In this document: in pieces, positions 45,245 through 53,916 of the stretch | How positions within the stretch are numbered: the stretch's first letter is position 1 | Layout of the letters: the number at the start of each line of letters is the position of its first letter | Source: Hymenobacter puniceus | Lineage (GTDB): Bacteria; Bacteroidota; Bacteroidia; Cytophagales; Hymenobacteraceae | DNA: 64,000 bases | Reading direction: 5' to 3' | Assembly (NCBI RefSeq): GCF_014333525.1 | Contig: NZ_JACSCX010000011.1 | Coordinates: forward strand, 1-64,000 | Notes under the pieces: model-generated | The model's input: the letters and a program-made list of their open reading frames with translations, nothing else | What the model was told of the DNA's origin: nothing | Database searches by the model: none | Position numbers and translations under genes: made by a program

Positions 45245-46174
45245 ATGCCCGCTACCATTCAACACCGTTTTTTAGTAGTTCTCAGTGTTATGCTACTAGC
45301 ACTAACTACTTCCAGAAGCTTTGCGGCAGACAAGATGCCTCTTGTCTATCGGCTTAGAGCAAATACTCAATTACAGGAGTGTGATGCTTCAGGCAACAAA
45401 GCCAGTAAACCCTTACGCACTGCTCCTGCGGGGGCAAATTTCACAATAATTAAGCCTCAATAAGATACTGCTGGAAATTATCTGATACAGTTCGCCGAAT
45501 GGGGCCCAATATATGGCGCTGATAAGGTTCCTATCAATTTACTTACCGCTGATACTGCTACTTACACTATAGCGGGCACTGGCACTCCTAAACAACTGTC
45601 GGATGATCAGCAATATTCGGTTCTTAATAGCTATTACTTCAACCTTAATTATGACCCATCCACTGGACTAGAACGTTATTTCGTGATTTCGCAAGCTCAA
45701 CTAGATGCTAGTGCCTACGTATTGTCTGCACTAATTACCCCTACTGCGGGGACGGTGGTAATGCCTTTCAAGTTTAGGCCGCAAAACGGCGATTTCACCA
45801 AGGATATCACGCTTAGCGTATTAGGAGGTATCAGCGTGCATCCCGGTCGTCGTACTGAACATGCTTTTTCTCTTTTAGTCGGCGTGGGTATAACATCGGT
45901 GACGCTAACCCCTAAAAACAGCTTAGTAACTGAGAATCGAGACCAAGCTGCCATTACGCCATCGGTGTGCGGCTTGTACCAATGGGAAAGGCTACAAGTG
46001 GGAGTATTACTAGGAACCGATATTCTAGGCGAAGGCAGTGCTTCGTGGCGCTATAACAAAAAACGCTGGTTTGCGGCTGGCATCGGATTCAGCATCTTCA
46101 AGCCAGAAGATGCCAGTGCCAAAGATGCAGGTAGTAATGGCCCCCAAACAACTGCATCAACAAAACCTCGCTGA
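45245..46174 (+). pseudogene. Exported hypothetical gene interrupted by an in-frame TAA
   Basis: One frame runs 310 codons from ATG 45245 to the stop ending at 46174, apart from a single TAA at 45461-45463 (codon 73). The first part has a signal peptide (VVLSVMLLALTTSRSFAA). The part after the stop reads on in the same frame with normal protein-like sequence (GNYLIQFAEWGPIYGADKV, FNLNYDPSTGLERYFVISQ, beta-strand-rich end). So this was one protein of about 309 residues, broken by one substitution (a sequencing error is the alternative). The base composition is visibly richer in A/T than the neighbours, suggesting transfer. Family unknown. Confidence 0.8.
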
Positions 46175-46680
46175 CGCCAGATCATAGTGCCTTTTGTAGC
46201 GAATAGGTGCTCCCCCTTCCGCACACCCGGTACTAGTCCGCTTCCCTACTGGCAGCTTGGCCCCCTTGCCATCACACCCGCCTAGCGCACTAGTCCGGCA
46301 GGCAGCCTGCAGCGCCGCCAGGCTTACTTAATGGCTACAGCAAGAACTATCCCTGCCAACGCAGAAGGCCATTCCACCCACTCCCGCAACCCCGCCACCG
46401 CTCAAAGAAATCCTACTGGCGGCGGCGGAAACTGGGTGACGATGGCGGGAAGCAAACTGACGAACGCAGGAAGGCCGCTGGAAAACAAAGAAATCTTACT
46501 GACGGTCCGTTTTGTGCTGGTGGCGCACGCGAGAAGGCGGCTGCCGGACGCGGGAATGGCCTTAGCGAGGGCGGGAAGGCTGCTGGCAACAGCGGGAAGC
46601 AGGTGAACAGTTGAAAATAACGCCGTGGATGGCCATCTTCCTGGTGTGATACAATTTTCGCCTTTTTCTTTATCCGTTAT
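46175..46680. other. Gene-poor stretch holding the minisatellite
   Basis: Apart from the repeat at 46331-46606 I see no gene, terminator or known element between the two pseudogenes. Confidence 0.5.
46331..46606 (+). repeat. 21-bp minisatellite reading as 13 heptads
   Basis: From about 46457 a CTG-initiated unit recurs at 46478, 46499, 46520, 46541, 46562 and 46583, exactly 21 bp apart. In the frame 46331-46606 this gives 13 seven-residue units with consensus [L/V]-T-x-A-G-x-x (e.g. VTMAGSK, LTNAGRP, LPDAGMA, LATAGSR). Upstream units are more decayed. It may be a small repeat protein or only a repeat array with an open frame; the length, exactly 13 x 7, favours at least past coding. Confidence 0.6.
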
Positions 46681-47399
46681 ATGAACCGCAAGCAGGAATC
46701 CCAGGTATTTCGCCACCGCAAAGTGGTAGAAGTGTTGGAGGAGTACCCACAGGAAACGAAGGCGGTAGCGGCTTTTGCCGAGGTGGCCGAGGAGCTGCGC
46801 AACAAGCTGGCGCTGGTGGCGGGCATCAGCCCCCGGCGCAAATCGGAGGGCGCCACGGAGCAGAAGGGCCTGCACCGCGGCGAGCTGACAGCGGCGCTGG
46901 TGAAGGGCAGCAACGCGCTGTATTTGCTCTAAAAAAAGGAAGGCAACCTGGAAGCGGCCCGCACGCAGCTGCGCACCCGCAGCGACTACCGCAACCTGAG
47001 CGCGCTGCTATTCAACGAGCAGGCCATGGCCGTGAGTGAGGCTGCCGCCCTGCGCGCCGCCGACCTAGGCCGCTACAACCTGAGCACGGCCGCCGTGCAG
47101 CAGCTGGCCGCCGCCAAGGCCTACGACGCCAGCATCGACAGCCCTAAACCGCTACCGAAGCCGGCAAGGTAACCACCACGGCCACCGCCCAGCTGGTGCA
47201 GGATTTGAACCGCCACCTCAAAGACGACTTCAAACCGGCCACCGAACTGCTGGTGGATACGCACCCGCTGCTGTATGCCCGCCTGCGCGAAGCCATGCGC
47301 GTAGACGACGCCAGCTATGGCCGCAACGCCGAAGCCAAGGCACGCAAAGCCACCCGGCAAGCCAAGAGTGATGTCAGCAACGGCACTACACCGGCCTAA
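46681..47399 (+). pseudogene. Hypothetical helical protein gene, broken by a stop and a frameshift
   Basis: The frame from ATG 46681 (MNRKQESQVFRHRKVVEVLE) meets TAA at 46930-46932, then continues in the same frame (KKEGNLEAARTQLRTRSDYR ... AKAYDASIDSP) to about 47145. There the protein moves to another frame (TATEAGKVTTTATAQLVQDL ... HPLLYARLREAMRV) to the stop at 47399. The TAA lies at the left edge of a run of seven A, so a single C-to-A change (TAC to TAA) is the simplest explanation. The intact protein would be about 240 residues, largely helical, cytoplasmic. Family not recognised. A terminator follows. Confidence 0.78.
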
Positions 47400-47451
47400 G
47401 CTTCCGGTGGCACTGAGGTAGCGTGCTGTTATTCTCTCACCAGAAACCAAC

Positions 47452-47481
47452 AGCCCCATCCGCAGTCGTGCGGGCGGGGCT
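47452..47481 (+). terminator. Terminator after the broken gene
   Basis: AGCCCC (47452-47457) and CGCA pair with TGCG and GGGGCT (47475-47480), followed by ATTTTAG. Confidence 0.6.
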
Positions 47482-47588
47482 ATTTTAGTTTTTGATACCA
47501 ATACCAAGCATCAAAGGGCTTTCAGACTGTGCGACAGTTGAGCCAGCACGAGTGCTACCCCGTGGTGCAGGCCCTACACGTTTCAGTT

Positions 47589-47613
47589 TGTAGTAACATT
47601 GAATGTCACTACA
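47589..47613. promoter_or_regulatory. 25-bp hyphenated palindrome
   Basis: TGTAGT-A-ACATT-G-AATGT-C-ACTACA: two matched half-sites, symmetric about 47601, with one unpaired position in each half. It is the form expected of a dimeric regulator's operator. There is no intact gene next to it, so its role is unclear. Confidence 0.35.
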
Positions 47614-47660
47614 GGCGGTTCGTCGAGCGGTAGGCCGGTCATGCGGGGCGCAAGGTAACG

Positions 47661-47782
47661 CGTACTGTGCGCCTCACCCCCGGCCCCTCTCCGAAAGAGG
47701 AGAAGGGTGCGTTCAACGATTCTGGTGGCAGGCTCCCCCGCTCCTTCTTCGGAGAGGGGCCGAGGGTGAGGCGCACGCTACG
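47661..47782. repeat. Palindromic element, CCTCACCCCCGGCCC family
   Basis: Arms 47661-47702 and 47741-47782, about 42 bp with a few mismatches. Related to the elements at 16992 and 22331, with the central CCTCACCCC and CTCTCC words conserved. Confidence 0.85.
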
Positions 47783-48019
47783 CGGACGGCATGACCTTCT
47801 TCCCCAGCCCTGCCGCCGGGAACGGGCACCATTACCAGTGGTATGGTCGTAGCCAGCAGCCGGATCAGGACAGAAAAAGTACCAGACGATGATGAAAATA
47901 ACGGTGGCGGCACTGAGCACGTCCGGCGCGAAGCCGCTGCGCAGCAGCGCGTAGGAGCCGAGCACGCCTCCACCCCAGACGCGCAGTGCCACCAGTACAA
48001 AAGTTCGTTTCCTGTGCAA
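47783..48019 (-). pseudogene. Probable fragment of a small membrane protein
   Basis: Reading from 48019, MHRKRTFVLVALRVWGGGVL and LSAATVIFIIVWYFFCPDP look like two membrane helices. The sequence then degenerates into Arg/Gly-rich residues and runs straight into the palindromic element at 47661-47782. It looks like the start of a gene truncated at or near that element. Family unknown. Confidence 0.35.
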
Positions 48020-48081
48020 CCGGGCTAGCCGGAAGGATTTCTGCTTGCCAGCCCGATTGTCTGGAGGAAGCTCCGGTGGTT

Positions 48082-48711
48082 TTAGTAAGAACTCTTCAGG
48101 GTCTGCGCATTAGCGGGAAGCGCGAAGAGCGTGGCGCTGAGCGGGAGCGGATGCACGCCGGTGGCCACGCTCTGCATGCTATACTGCGGGGTTTCGATCA
48201 TAATTTTCAACGGCACCGCTCCGGCTTTCGAGAGGTAGGCATACCAGTTGGCGTACCGGTGGCCTTTGTACAGATCCTGCTGCACGGGCAGGCGCGAGCT
48301 GAAGTAGTATTTCTGAATGCCGCTTCTGCAAACCAGGGTCAGCTCGTCGCATTGGTAGCCCAGAATCTCGGTGGCGCCTTTGCGAAGCGTGGTGCTCAGT
48401 ACGCTGTCGGGGTTCGAGGCGCCTGCCTGCCAGAGTAGCTTTTCGGAGCCGGCAAACTTACTGTACAGCTTGTTGTCGCTGTTGCGGTACAGTTGCCAGA
48501 CCACCTGCGTCCCGTTGAGCTCTGAGAGGTAGTCCCCGCCTTTCAGGTACCAAGTCTGCACGTTGCCCATCAGGGCACTGAGCTGCCCGTCGGAGAGACC
48601 AGGGGTTTTGCTCGTGTAGGTGTTGTGGTAAACGACTTTACCCTCAAAGTTTTGAGCGGCGGCGGCCAGGCCGCTAACGACTAGGGCCAGGGTGAGTAGC
48701 AGTTGTTTCAT
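48082..48711 (-). CDS. Exported hypothetical protein, DUF4412-like
   Basis: 209 residues with signal peptide (MKQLLLTLALVVSGLAAAA). The mature part (FEGKVVYHNTYTSKTPGLSD, ILGYQCDELTLVCRSGIQKYYFS) resembles periplasmic proteins in which a 'G-Y-x-C' core strand follows an extended N-terminal half (DUF4412-like). It follows an ECF sigma gene and a membrane-protein gene on the same strand and may belong to the same regulon. Confidence 0.8.
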   Translation of the reverse strand: MKQLLLTLALVVSGLAAAAQNFEGKVVYHNTYTSKTPGLSDGQLSALMGNVQTWYLKGGDYLSELNGTQVVWQLYRNSDNKLYSKFAGSEKLLWQAGASNPDSVLSTTLRKGATEILGYQCDELTLVCRSGIQKYYFSSRLPVQQDLYKGHRYANWYAYLSKAGAVPLKIMIETPQYSMQSVATGVHPLPLSATLFALPANAQTLKSSY

Positions 48712-48768
48712 GTGAAAGGGAAAAGGGTTTAGAAAGAATTAATTGATAGAAAAACGTCAGCAAGCAGC

Positions 48769-49389
48769 TCAGGAGCCGGGGGTTTCTTCCAGGTCGCGCA
48801 GGTTGGCTTCCATTTCCCTGATGCGTGGAAAAAAAACCGCCCGGTAGTAGCCGTACCGAAGCAGGAATGAGAAACCGGTGAGGGCCACAGCCGCAAGGCT
48901 GCTGGCGGCAAACGACAGGCCGATGCCAGGCACCTCGAACACCGCATAGAACGCCACCGGGGAGCCAAGCAGGAACACGGCGTTGGTGAACCGGTAGTAG
49001 TGTTTGAACGCCGCCAGGGTCCGGCGGAGCGCTTCCCGCGAGCTGGCATCGGTATGCTGCGAGAAGATTTCCTCTTGGCGGCGGTAGCTCCACCCGGAAA
49101 ACAGCGCAAACCCCACCAGCACGGCCACCAGCAGAAGATTGCCGGCCAGCGTGGCCCCGGCCAGGCCCCGGTGGTACTGCCACCCTAGGTAGCCGACCGC
49201 CAGCAGCACCAGCAGAATGGCATTCCACCCGCCAATCCGGTTCCAGAAAGCACTCTTCGCCCGCAGTTCCCCCAAAGAGCGGGTGTTGCGCTCGATGATC
49301 CGCTCGACTGCCTCCCGGGTGGGGCTGCTCTGTTCGGGCCCTCCGCGGCGGGCGGCGCCCCAGTTTTTTTTGAATTCGTCCAGTTCCAT
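48769..49389 (-). CDS. Membrane protein beside an ECF sigma gene, possible anti-sigma factor
   Basis: 206 residues. The N-terminal ~45 residues are charged and cytoplasmic (MELDEFKKNWGAARRGG). Two helices lie at about 50-100 and two more at about 135-180. Its ATG comes one base after the sigma gene's stop, so translation is coupled. Position and layout suggest it controls the sigma factor, but no known anti-sigma domain is visible. Confidence 0.75.
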   Translation of the reverse strand: MELDEFKKNWGAARRGGPEQSSPTREAVERIIERNTRSLGELRAKSAFWNRIGGWNAILLVLLAVGYLGWQYHRGLAGATLAGNLLLVAVLVGFALFSGWSYRRQEEIFSQHTDASSREALRRTLAAFKHYYRFTNAVFLLGSPVAFYAVFEVPGIGLSFAASSLAAVALTGFSFLLRYGYYRAVFFPRIREMEANLRDLEETPGS

Positions 49390-49390
49390 G

Positions 49391-49870
49391 CTAGGCTAGG
49401 CTGATGAGTGTGCGTAGTTGGGCCTTGATGCGGTTGAGCTTGTAGCCCACGTTGGTTTCCGAGATGCCCAGCACCTCGGCCATTTCCCGGTAGCTGCAAT
49501 CTTCCAGATAAAGCAGGGTCAGGGCCTGGTCTACCTGAGAAAGCCGCCGGATTGCCCGGTACATGGCCGCCATTTCCTCGCTGGGGCCTTCTTCCACGGC
49601 CGGTACCTGCAAGGCTTCGGGCCCCAGCTCGGCAAACCGCTCGGCCTTGGGCTGCTGCCGGAGCCGGGTGATGGCAGTATTGAGGGCAACGCGGTACAGC
49701 CAGGTGGTAACTTTGGAGCCACTCCGGAACGAGGGGTAGGACCGCCAGAGTTGCAGCACGATATCCTGGAAGAGGTCTTCCTGATCCTCCCTGGAGTGGC
49801 AGTACATGCTGCAGACCTTCTGGATAAGGCCCGGGTGGCTATTGATGAGGAGAAGGAACTGATCTTTCAA
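49391..49870 (-). CDS. ECF-type sigma-70 family RNA polymerase sigma factor
   Basis: 159 residues, TTG start at 49870. Region 2 (VCSMYCHSREDQEDLFQDIV, then FRSGSKVTTWLYRVALNTAI) and region 4 (LTLLYLEDCSYREMAEVLGI, then NVGYKLNRIKAQL) are both complete. It is unusually close to the next gene (1 nt). A regulon of envelope genes is likely. Confidence 0.93.
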   Translation of the reverse strand: MKDQFLLLINSHPGLIQKVCSMYCHSREDQEDLFQDIVLQLWRSYPSFRSGSKVTTWLYRVALNTAITRLRQQPKAERFAELGPEALQVPAVEEGPSEEMAAMYRAIRRLSQVDQALTLLYLEDCSYREMAEVLGISETNVGYKLNRIKAQLRTLISLA

Positions 49871-50087
49871 GATGCTCGGTGTTTGCCCATTAGTCGGAGA
49901 AAGCGGGAAATCCTTAGGGATGCCCTGAATTTATATTGATAACTACCTGAATCACAGCAATAAAAAAACAACTTGTTTTTCTTCCTGCCGGGTCCGCGCA
50001 CTCGCCCATCCCACTGCGGGTAGCGTTTTTGCCCGGCAGCCGCTACCTTCCGCTTGCAAGCTCGTTCCTTCTGCTTGTTTTGCCCCT

Positions 50088-51710
50088 ATGCCCGACAACA
50101 CGTTACACGAAACGATTCTGCTGGTCCTGGGGCTGCTGTTTGCCATGCTGCTGCTGGTGATGCTGGGCCAGAAGCTGCGCATCTCCTACCCTATTTTCCT
50201 GGTGCTGGCCGGGCTGGCGCTGGGCTTCGTGCCGGGGCTGCCGCGCATCGTCATCAGCCCCGACCTCATCTTCCTGATTTTCCTGCCGCCGCTGCTCTAC
50301 CAGGCGGCCTGGGAAACCTCCTGGCAGGATTTCTGGCGGTGGAAGCGGCCCATTGCGCTGCTGGCGTTTGGGCTGGTGTTCTTCACGTCTACCATTGTGG
50401 CGTACGTAAGCCGGGCCATGATTCCAGGCTTCACGCTGCCGCTGGGGTTTCTGCTGGGCGGCATCATCTCGCCGCCCGATGCCGTGGCGGCCACTTCTGT
50501 GCTGAAGGATGTGCAAGTGCCGCGCCGCGTAACGAGCATCCTGGAAGGAGAAAGTCTTATCAACGACGCCAGCAGTCTGATTGTGTTCCGGTTTGCGCTG
50601 GCCACGGTGCTGTCGGGCACGTTTGTATGGCAGCAGGCGGTGTCCAGCTTCTTGCTGGTGAGTGCAATGGGCCTGGCGGTGGGTTTGGTGGTGGCGCACG
50701 GCTTCTACCTCATCCATAAGCACCTACCTACTACGCCCAGCATCAACACGGTGCTTACGTTCATTGCGCCCTACAGCATGTATCTGCTCGCCGAGGAGTT
50801 CCACTTTTCCGGTGTGCTGGCCGTGGTTAGTGGAGGGCTGCTGCTGTCGTTTCGCTCGCACCGCGTGTTCGATGCCGATACCCGCCTGCAGGCCAACAGT
50901 GTGTGGGCCAGCGTGGGCTTCGCTCTCAATGGGCTGGTGTTCATTCTTATTGGGCTGGAGCTGCCGGTGGCGGTGGAAGGGTTGGGCAGCTACTCGCTGG
51001 GGCAGGCCATTACGTATGGCCTGATTATCAGCGGCATCGTTATTCTAATTCGGCTGGTCTGGATGTTTCCGGCGGCGTTTGTGCCGCGCTGGCTGTTTCG
51101 CAGCATCCGTACCCGGGAAACCAGCCCCGGCTGGCAGGGGCCGTTGGTTATTGGCTGGGCGGGCATGCGGGGCGTGGTGTCGTTGGCGTCGGCGCTGTCG
51201 GTGCCGCTGCTGCTCAGCAACGGGCAGGAGTTTCCGCAGCGCAACCTGATGCTGTTCATCACCTTCGTGGTCATTCTCGTGACGCTGGTTTTCCAAGGCC
51301 TTACACTGCCGGCCCTCATCCGATTCACGGGTATTGATACACTGGAGGAGCGGATGCCCACCGATGCCCAGGAAGCCGGCATTCGGCTGCACCTACGCCA
51401 GGCGGCCCTCACGCACATGGAGCGCAACTACGTAGCGGACATGCAGGAAAACGAGCTGATCAAGGCCCTGCAGCAGCGCATGCAGGCCGAAGCCCAGCGC
51501 ACCGGCAACCTACTCGAAGCCCTCGACTACGACGACTCGAAACGCCAGGCCCTGAAACGCTACCACCAAGTGCTGCTGGACGTATTGCGCGTGCAGCGCG
51601 AAGAGCTGTTCGTGCTCCGCAGCCAGGACGTATTCGAGGAAGAAATGCTCCGCCACCAGGAAGCCCAACTTGACCTGGATGAGGCCAAAATCAGCCACAT
51701 GCCGCACTAA
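50088..51710 (+). CDS. Na+/H+ antiporter, CPA1 family
   Basis: 540 residues with 12 or so helices, then a cytoplasmic, charged C-terminal tail (~130 residues). Diagnostic: LIFLIFLPPLLYQAAW and ISPPDAVAATSVLKDV followed by ILEGESLINDASSLI, the antiporter's paired acidic helix. The gene stands alone. A palindromic element of family A follows at 51745-51837. Confidence 0.93.
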   Translation: MPDNTLHETILLVLGLLFAMLLLVMLGQKLRISYPIFLVLAGLALGFVPGLPRIVISPDLIFLIFLPPLLYQAAWETSWQDFWRWKRPIALLAFGLVFFTSTIVAYVSRAMIPGFTLPLGFLLGGIISPPDAVAATSVLKDVQVPRRVTSILEGESLINDASSLIVFRFALATVLSGTFVWQQAVSSFLLVSAMGLAVGLVVAHGFYLIHKHLPTTPSINTVLTFIAPYSMYLLAEEFHFSGVLAVVSGGLLLSFRSHRVFDADTRLQANSVWASVGFALNGLVFILIGLELPVAVEGLGSYSLGQAITYGLIISGIVILIRLVWMFPAAFVPRWLFRSIRTRETSPGWQGPLVIGWAGMRGVVSLASALSVPLLLSNGQEFPQRNLMLFITFVVILVTLVFQGLTLPALIRFTGIDTLEERMPTDAQEAGIRLHLRQAALTHMERNYVADMQENELIKALQQRMQAEAQRTGNLLEALDYDDSKRQALKRYHQVLLDVLRVQREELFVLRSQDVFEEEMLRHQEAQLDLDEAKISHMPH

Positions 51711-51744
51711 ATGGCGGGTATAAGCCGCTGAGAATAATTGAACA

Positions 51745-51837
51745 GTCATGCTGAGCGGAGCCGAAGCATCTCTACCGCTTCGTTGCAGTAGTAATCCAAC
51801 TAAGCGGTAGAGATGCTTCGGCTCCGCTCAGCATGAC
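51745..51837. repeat. Palindromic element, GTCATGCTGAGC family (A3)
   Basis: Perfect 36-bp arms, 51745-51780 and 51802-51837, around a 21-nt centre. It lies between the convergent antiporter and EttA genes and may terminate both. Confidence 0.92.
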
Positions 51838-51875
51838 GTTCTGATTTTTCTGAATACCATCTTCCCCAAAACCCA

Positions 51876-51911
51876 AACGTCCTCTCCCGGCCGAAACCAG
51901 GAAAGGACGTT
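51876..51911 (-). terminator. Hairpin after the EttA gene
   Basis: AACGTCCT (51876-51883) pairs perfectly with AGGACGTT (51904-51911). It lies 26 nt after the stop of the EttA gene and is followed on the minus strand by a T-rich stretch. Confidence 0.6.
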
Positions 51912-51936
51912 GATGTATGGCAGTAGCTTGTACCGC

Positions 51937-53604
51937 TTAGCCCAGCTTGCGGTAGCGCACGCGCTTGGGCTCCACGTCGCCGAGACGCTTCTTCTTGGCT
52001 TCCTCGTAGTCGGAAAAGTTGCCTTCAAACCACACCACTTCCGAGTCGCCCTCAAAGGCCAGGATGTGGGTGGCGAGGCGGTCCAGGAACCAACGGTCGT
52101 GGCTGATGATAACGGCGCAGCCGGCGAAGTTCTCCAGCGCATCTTCTAGAGCTCGGATGGCGTTGATGTCCAAGTCGTTGGTGGGCTCGTCGAGCAGCAG
52201 CAGGTTGGCGCCCTGCTTGAGCGTGGTGGCCAGGTGCACCCGGTTCCGCTCGCCGCCCGAAAGGCTGCCAACCTTCTTCTCCTGGTCGCCGCCGCGGAAG
52301 TTGAAGTTGCTGACATATGCCCGCGAGTTGATGGGGCGGCCGGCAAGCAGCATGGTTTCGGTGCCGCCCGAAATGGTTTCGAACACCGACTTGTTGCCAT
52401 CCAGCGTGTCGTGCTGCTGATCGACGTAGGCATACTGCACCGTGGGGCCCACTGTGAAGCTGCCGGCGTCGGGCTGCAGCTGCTCGGTAATCAGGCGGAA
52501 CAGCGTGGACTTACCAGCGCCGTTTGGCCCGATGATACCTACGATACCCCCCTGCGGCAGCGCAAAGCTCAGGTTCTGGAACAGCAGCTTGTCGCCGAAG
52601 GCTTTCGTGATGCCGTTGGCTTCTATCACCTGGCCGCCCAGGCGCGGGCCGTCGGGGATGAACAGCTCCAACCGCTGCTCTTTCTCCTTGGCTTCCTCGC
52701 TCACCAGCTTGTCATAGCCGGCCACGCGGGCCTTGCTCTTGGCCTGGCGGGCTTTCGGCGACATGCGCACCCACTCCAGCTCTCGGGCCAGCGTTTTCTG
52801 TCGCTTGCTCTCGGTTTTCTCTTCCTGCGCCAGGCGGTTGGACTTCTGCTCCAGCCACGAGCTGTAGTTGCCTTTCCACGGAATACCTTCGCCGCGGTCC
52901 AGCTCCAGAATCCAGCCGGCCACGTTGTCCAGGAAATACCGGTCGTGGGTTACGGCAATGACGGTGCCTTTGTATTGCTGCAAATGCTGCTCCAGCCACA
53001 GCACCGATTCGGCGTCTAAGTGGTTGGTAGGTTCGTCGAGCAGCAGCACGTCGGGCTCCTGCAGCAGCAGGCGGCACAGCGCTACGCGGCGCTTCTCACC
53101 ACCCGAGAGGTTGCCGATGATGGCGTCGGGGTCGGGCGTGCGCAGGGCGTCCATGGCGCGCTCCAGCTTGCTGTCGAGGTTCCAGGCGTCGAGCTGGTCG
53201 AGGCGCTCCTGCACGGTGCCCTGGCGCTCCAGCAGCTTGTCGAAGTCGGGGTCTTCGCCGCCGAAAGCTTCGTTGATTTCCTCGAATTCCTTGAGTAGCG
53301 CCACGGTCTCGGCCACGCCTTCCTGCACCACTTCCAGCACCGTTTTGGTGGCATCGAGCTGCGGCTCCTGCTCCAGGTAGCCTACCGAGTAGCCCGGCGA
53401 CCACACCACGTCGCCCTGAATCTGTTTATCAACGCCGGCAATAACCTTCAGCAGAGAGGATTTGCCGGAACCGTTGAGGCCGAGCACACCAATTTTGGCG
53501 CCGTAGAAAAAAGAGAGATAGATGTTTTTGAGAACCTGTTTCTGGGGCGGGTACACCTTGGTTACCCCGGCCATGGAGAAAATAATGGTGGGCTGGTCGC
53601 TCAT
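51937..53604 (-). CDS. ettA: Energy-dependent translational throttle A (ABC-F protein)
   Basis: 555 residues, the usual EttA length. Two ABC cassettes: first Walker A GLNGSGKSSLLK with LSGGEKRRVALCRLL; second Walker A GPNGAGKSTLFR with LSGGERNRVHLATTL. Between them is the ARM-like linker (SWLEQKSNRLAQEEKTESKR). No membrane segment. EttA binds the ribosomal E site and couples ATP level to the first peptide bond. Confidence 0.95.
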   Translation of the reverse strand: MSDQPTIIFSMAGVTKVYPPQKQVLKNIYLSFFYGAKIGVLGLNGSGKSSLLKVIAGVDKQIQGDVVWSPGYSVGYLEQEPQLDATKTVLEVVQEGVAETVALLKEFEEINEAFGGEDPDFDKLLERQGTVQERLDQLDAWNLDSKLERAMDALRTPDPDAIIGNLSGGEKRRVALCRLLLQEPDVLLLDEPTNHLDAESVLWLEQHLQQYKGTVIAVTHDRYFLDNVAGWILELDRGEGIPWKGNYSSWLEQKSNRLAQEEKTESKRQKTLARELEWVRMSPKARQAKSKARVAGYDKLVSEEAKEKEQRLELFIPDGPRLGGQVIEANGITKAFGDKLLFQNLSFALPQGGIVGIIGPNGAGKSTLFRLITEQLQPDAGSFTVGPTVQYAYVDQQHDTLDGNKSVFETISGGTETMLLAGRPINSRAYVSNFNFRGGDQEKKVGSLSGGERNRVHLATTLKQGANLLLLDEPTNDLDINAIRALEDALENFAGCAVIISHDRWFLDRLATHILAFEGDSEVVWFEGNFSDYEEAKKKRLGDVEPKRVRYRKLG

Positions 53605-53916
53605 GGAAAAAGTTGGAGTGGCAGTAAGGTTGAAATCCGGTCAGCTGACGCATTGGCTGGAAAATACTATTTTCAGCCATTGGGGCAGTTCTTCCGACCA
53701 ATACGACCCAACCTTCAGAAGTGGGGTTACGTTCGGCCAAGTAGTTTGTAGCTGCCAGCCGGAGTTGCCAAAGGTAGGCAGGGGCCAGGGAGTTTACTAC
53801 CCTGCAAGCTGGGCAGTCTTGTTGGAACATGCCGTAAACTTGCCCATCTTTCCACCCTGAGTGTTGCCGCTGCGCATTTTCATCACACCACCTATTCGCC
53901 CTCGCGTTATCAGATT
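53605..53916. other. Divergent intergenic region
   Basis: It separates ettA and the DUF349 gene. A hairpin TGGCTGGAAAAT (53654-53665) and ATTTTCAGCCA (53669-53679) lies 50 nt before the ettA start, in its probable leader. No gene is supported. Confidence 0.5.

Larger units (their letters stand above)
47400..48081. other. Gene-poor stretch with palindromes
   Basis: It holds a terminator, a 25-bp hyphenated palindrome (47589-47613), the palindromic element at 47661-47782 and a probable gene fragment on the minus strand. No intact gene. Confidence 0.55.

Noticed and set aside
47661..47782. Insertion sequence with terminal inverted repeats
   Set aside because: The centre is only ~38 nt and has no transposase; best described as a palindromic element.
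47603..47852. Short plus-strand open frames with LTPGPSPKEE-type sequence
   Set aside because: They are translations of the palindromic element; such frames are common spurious predictions.
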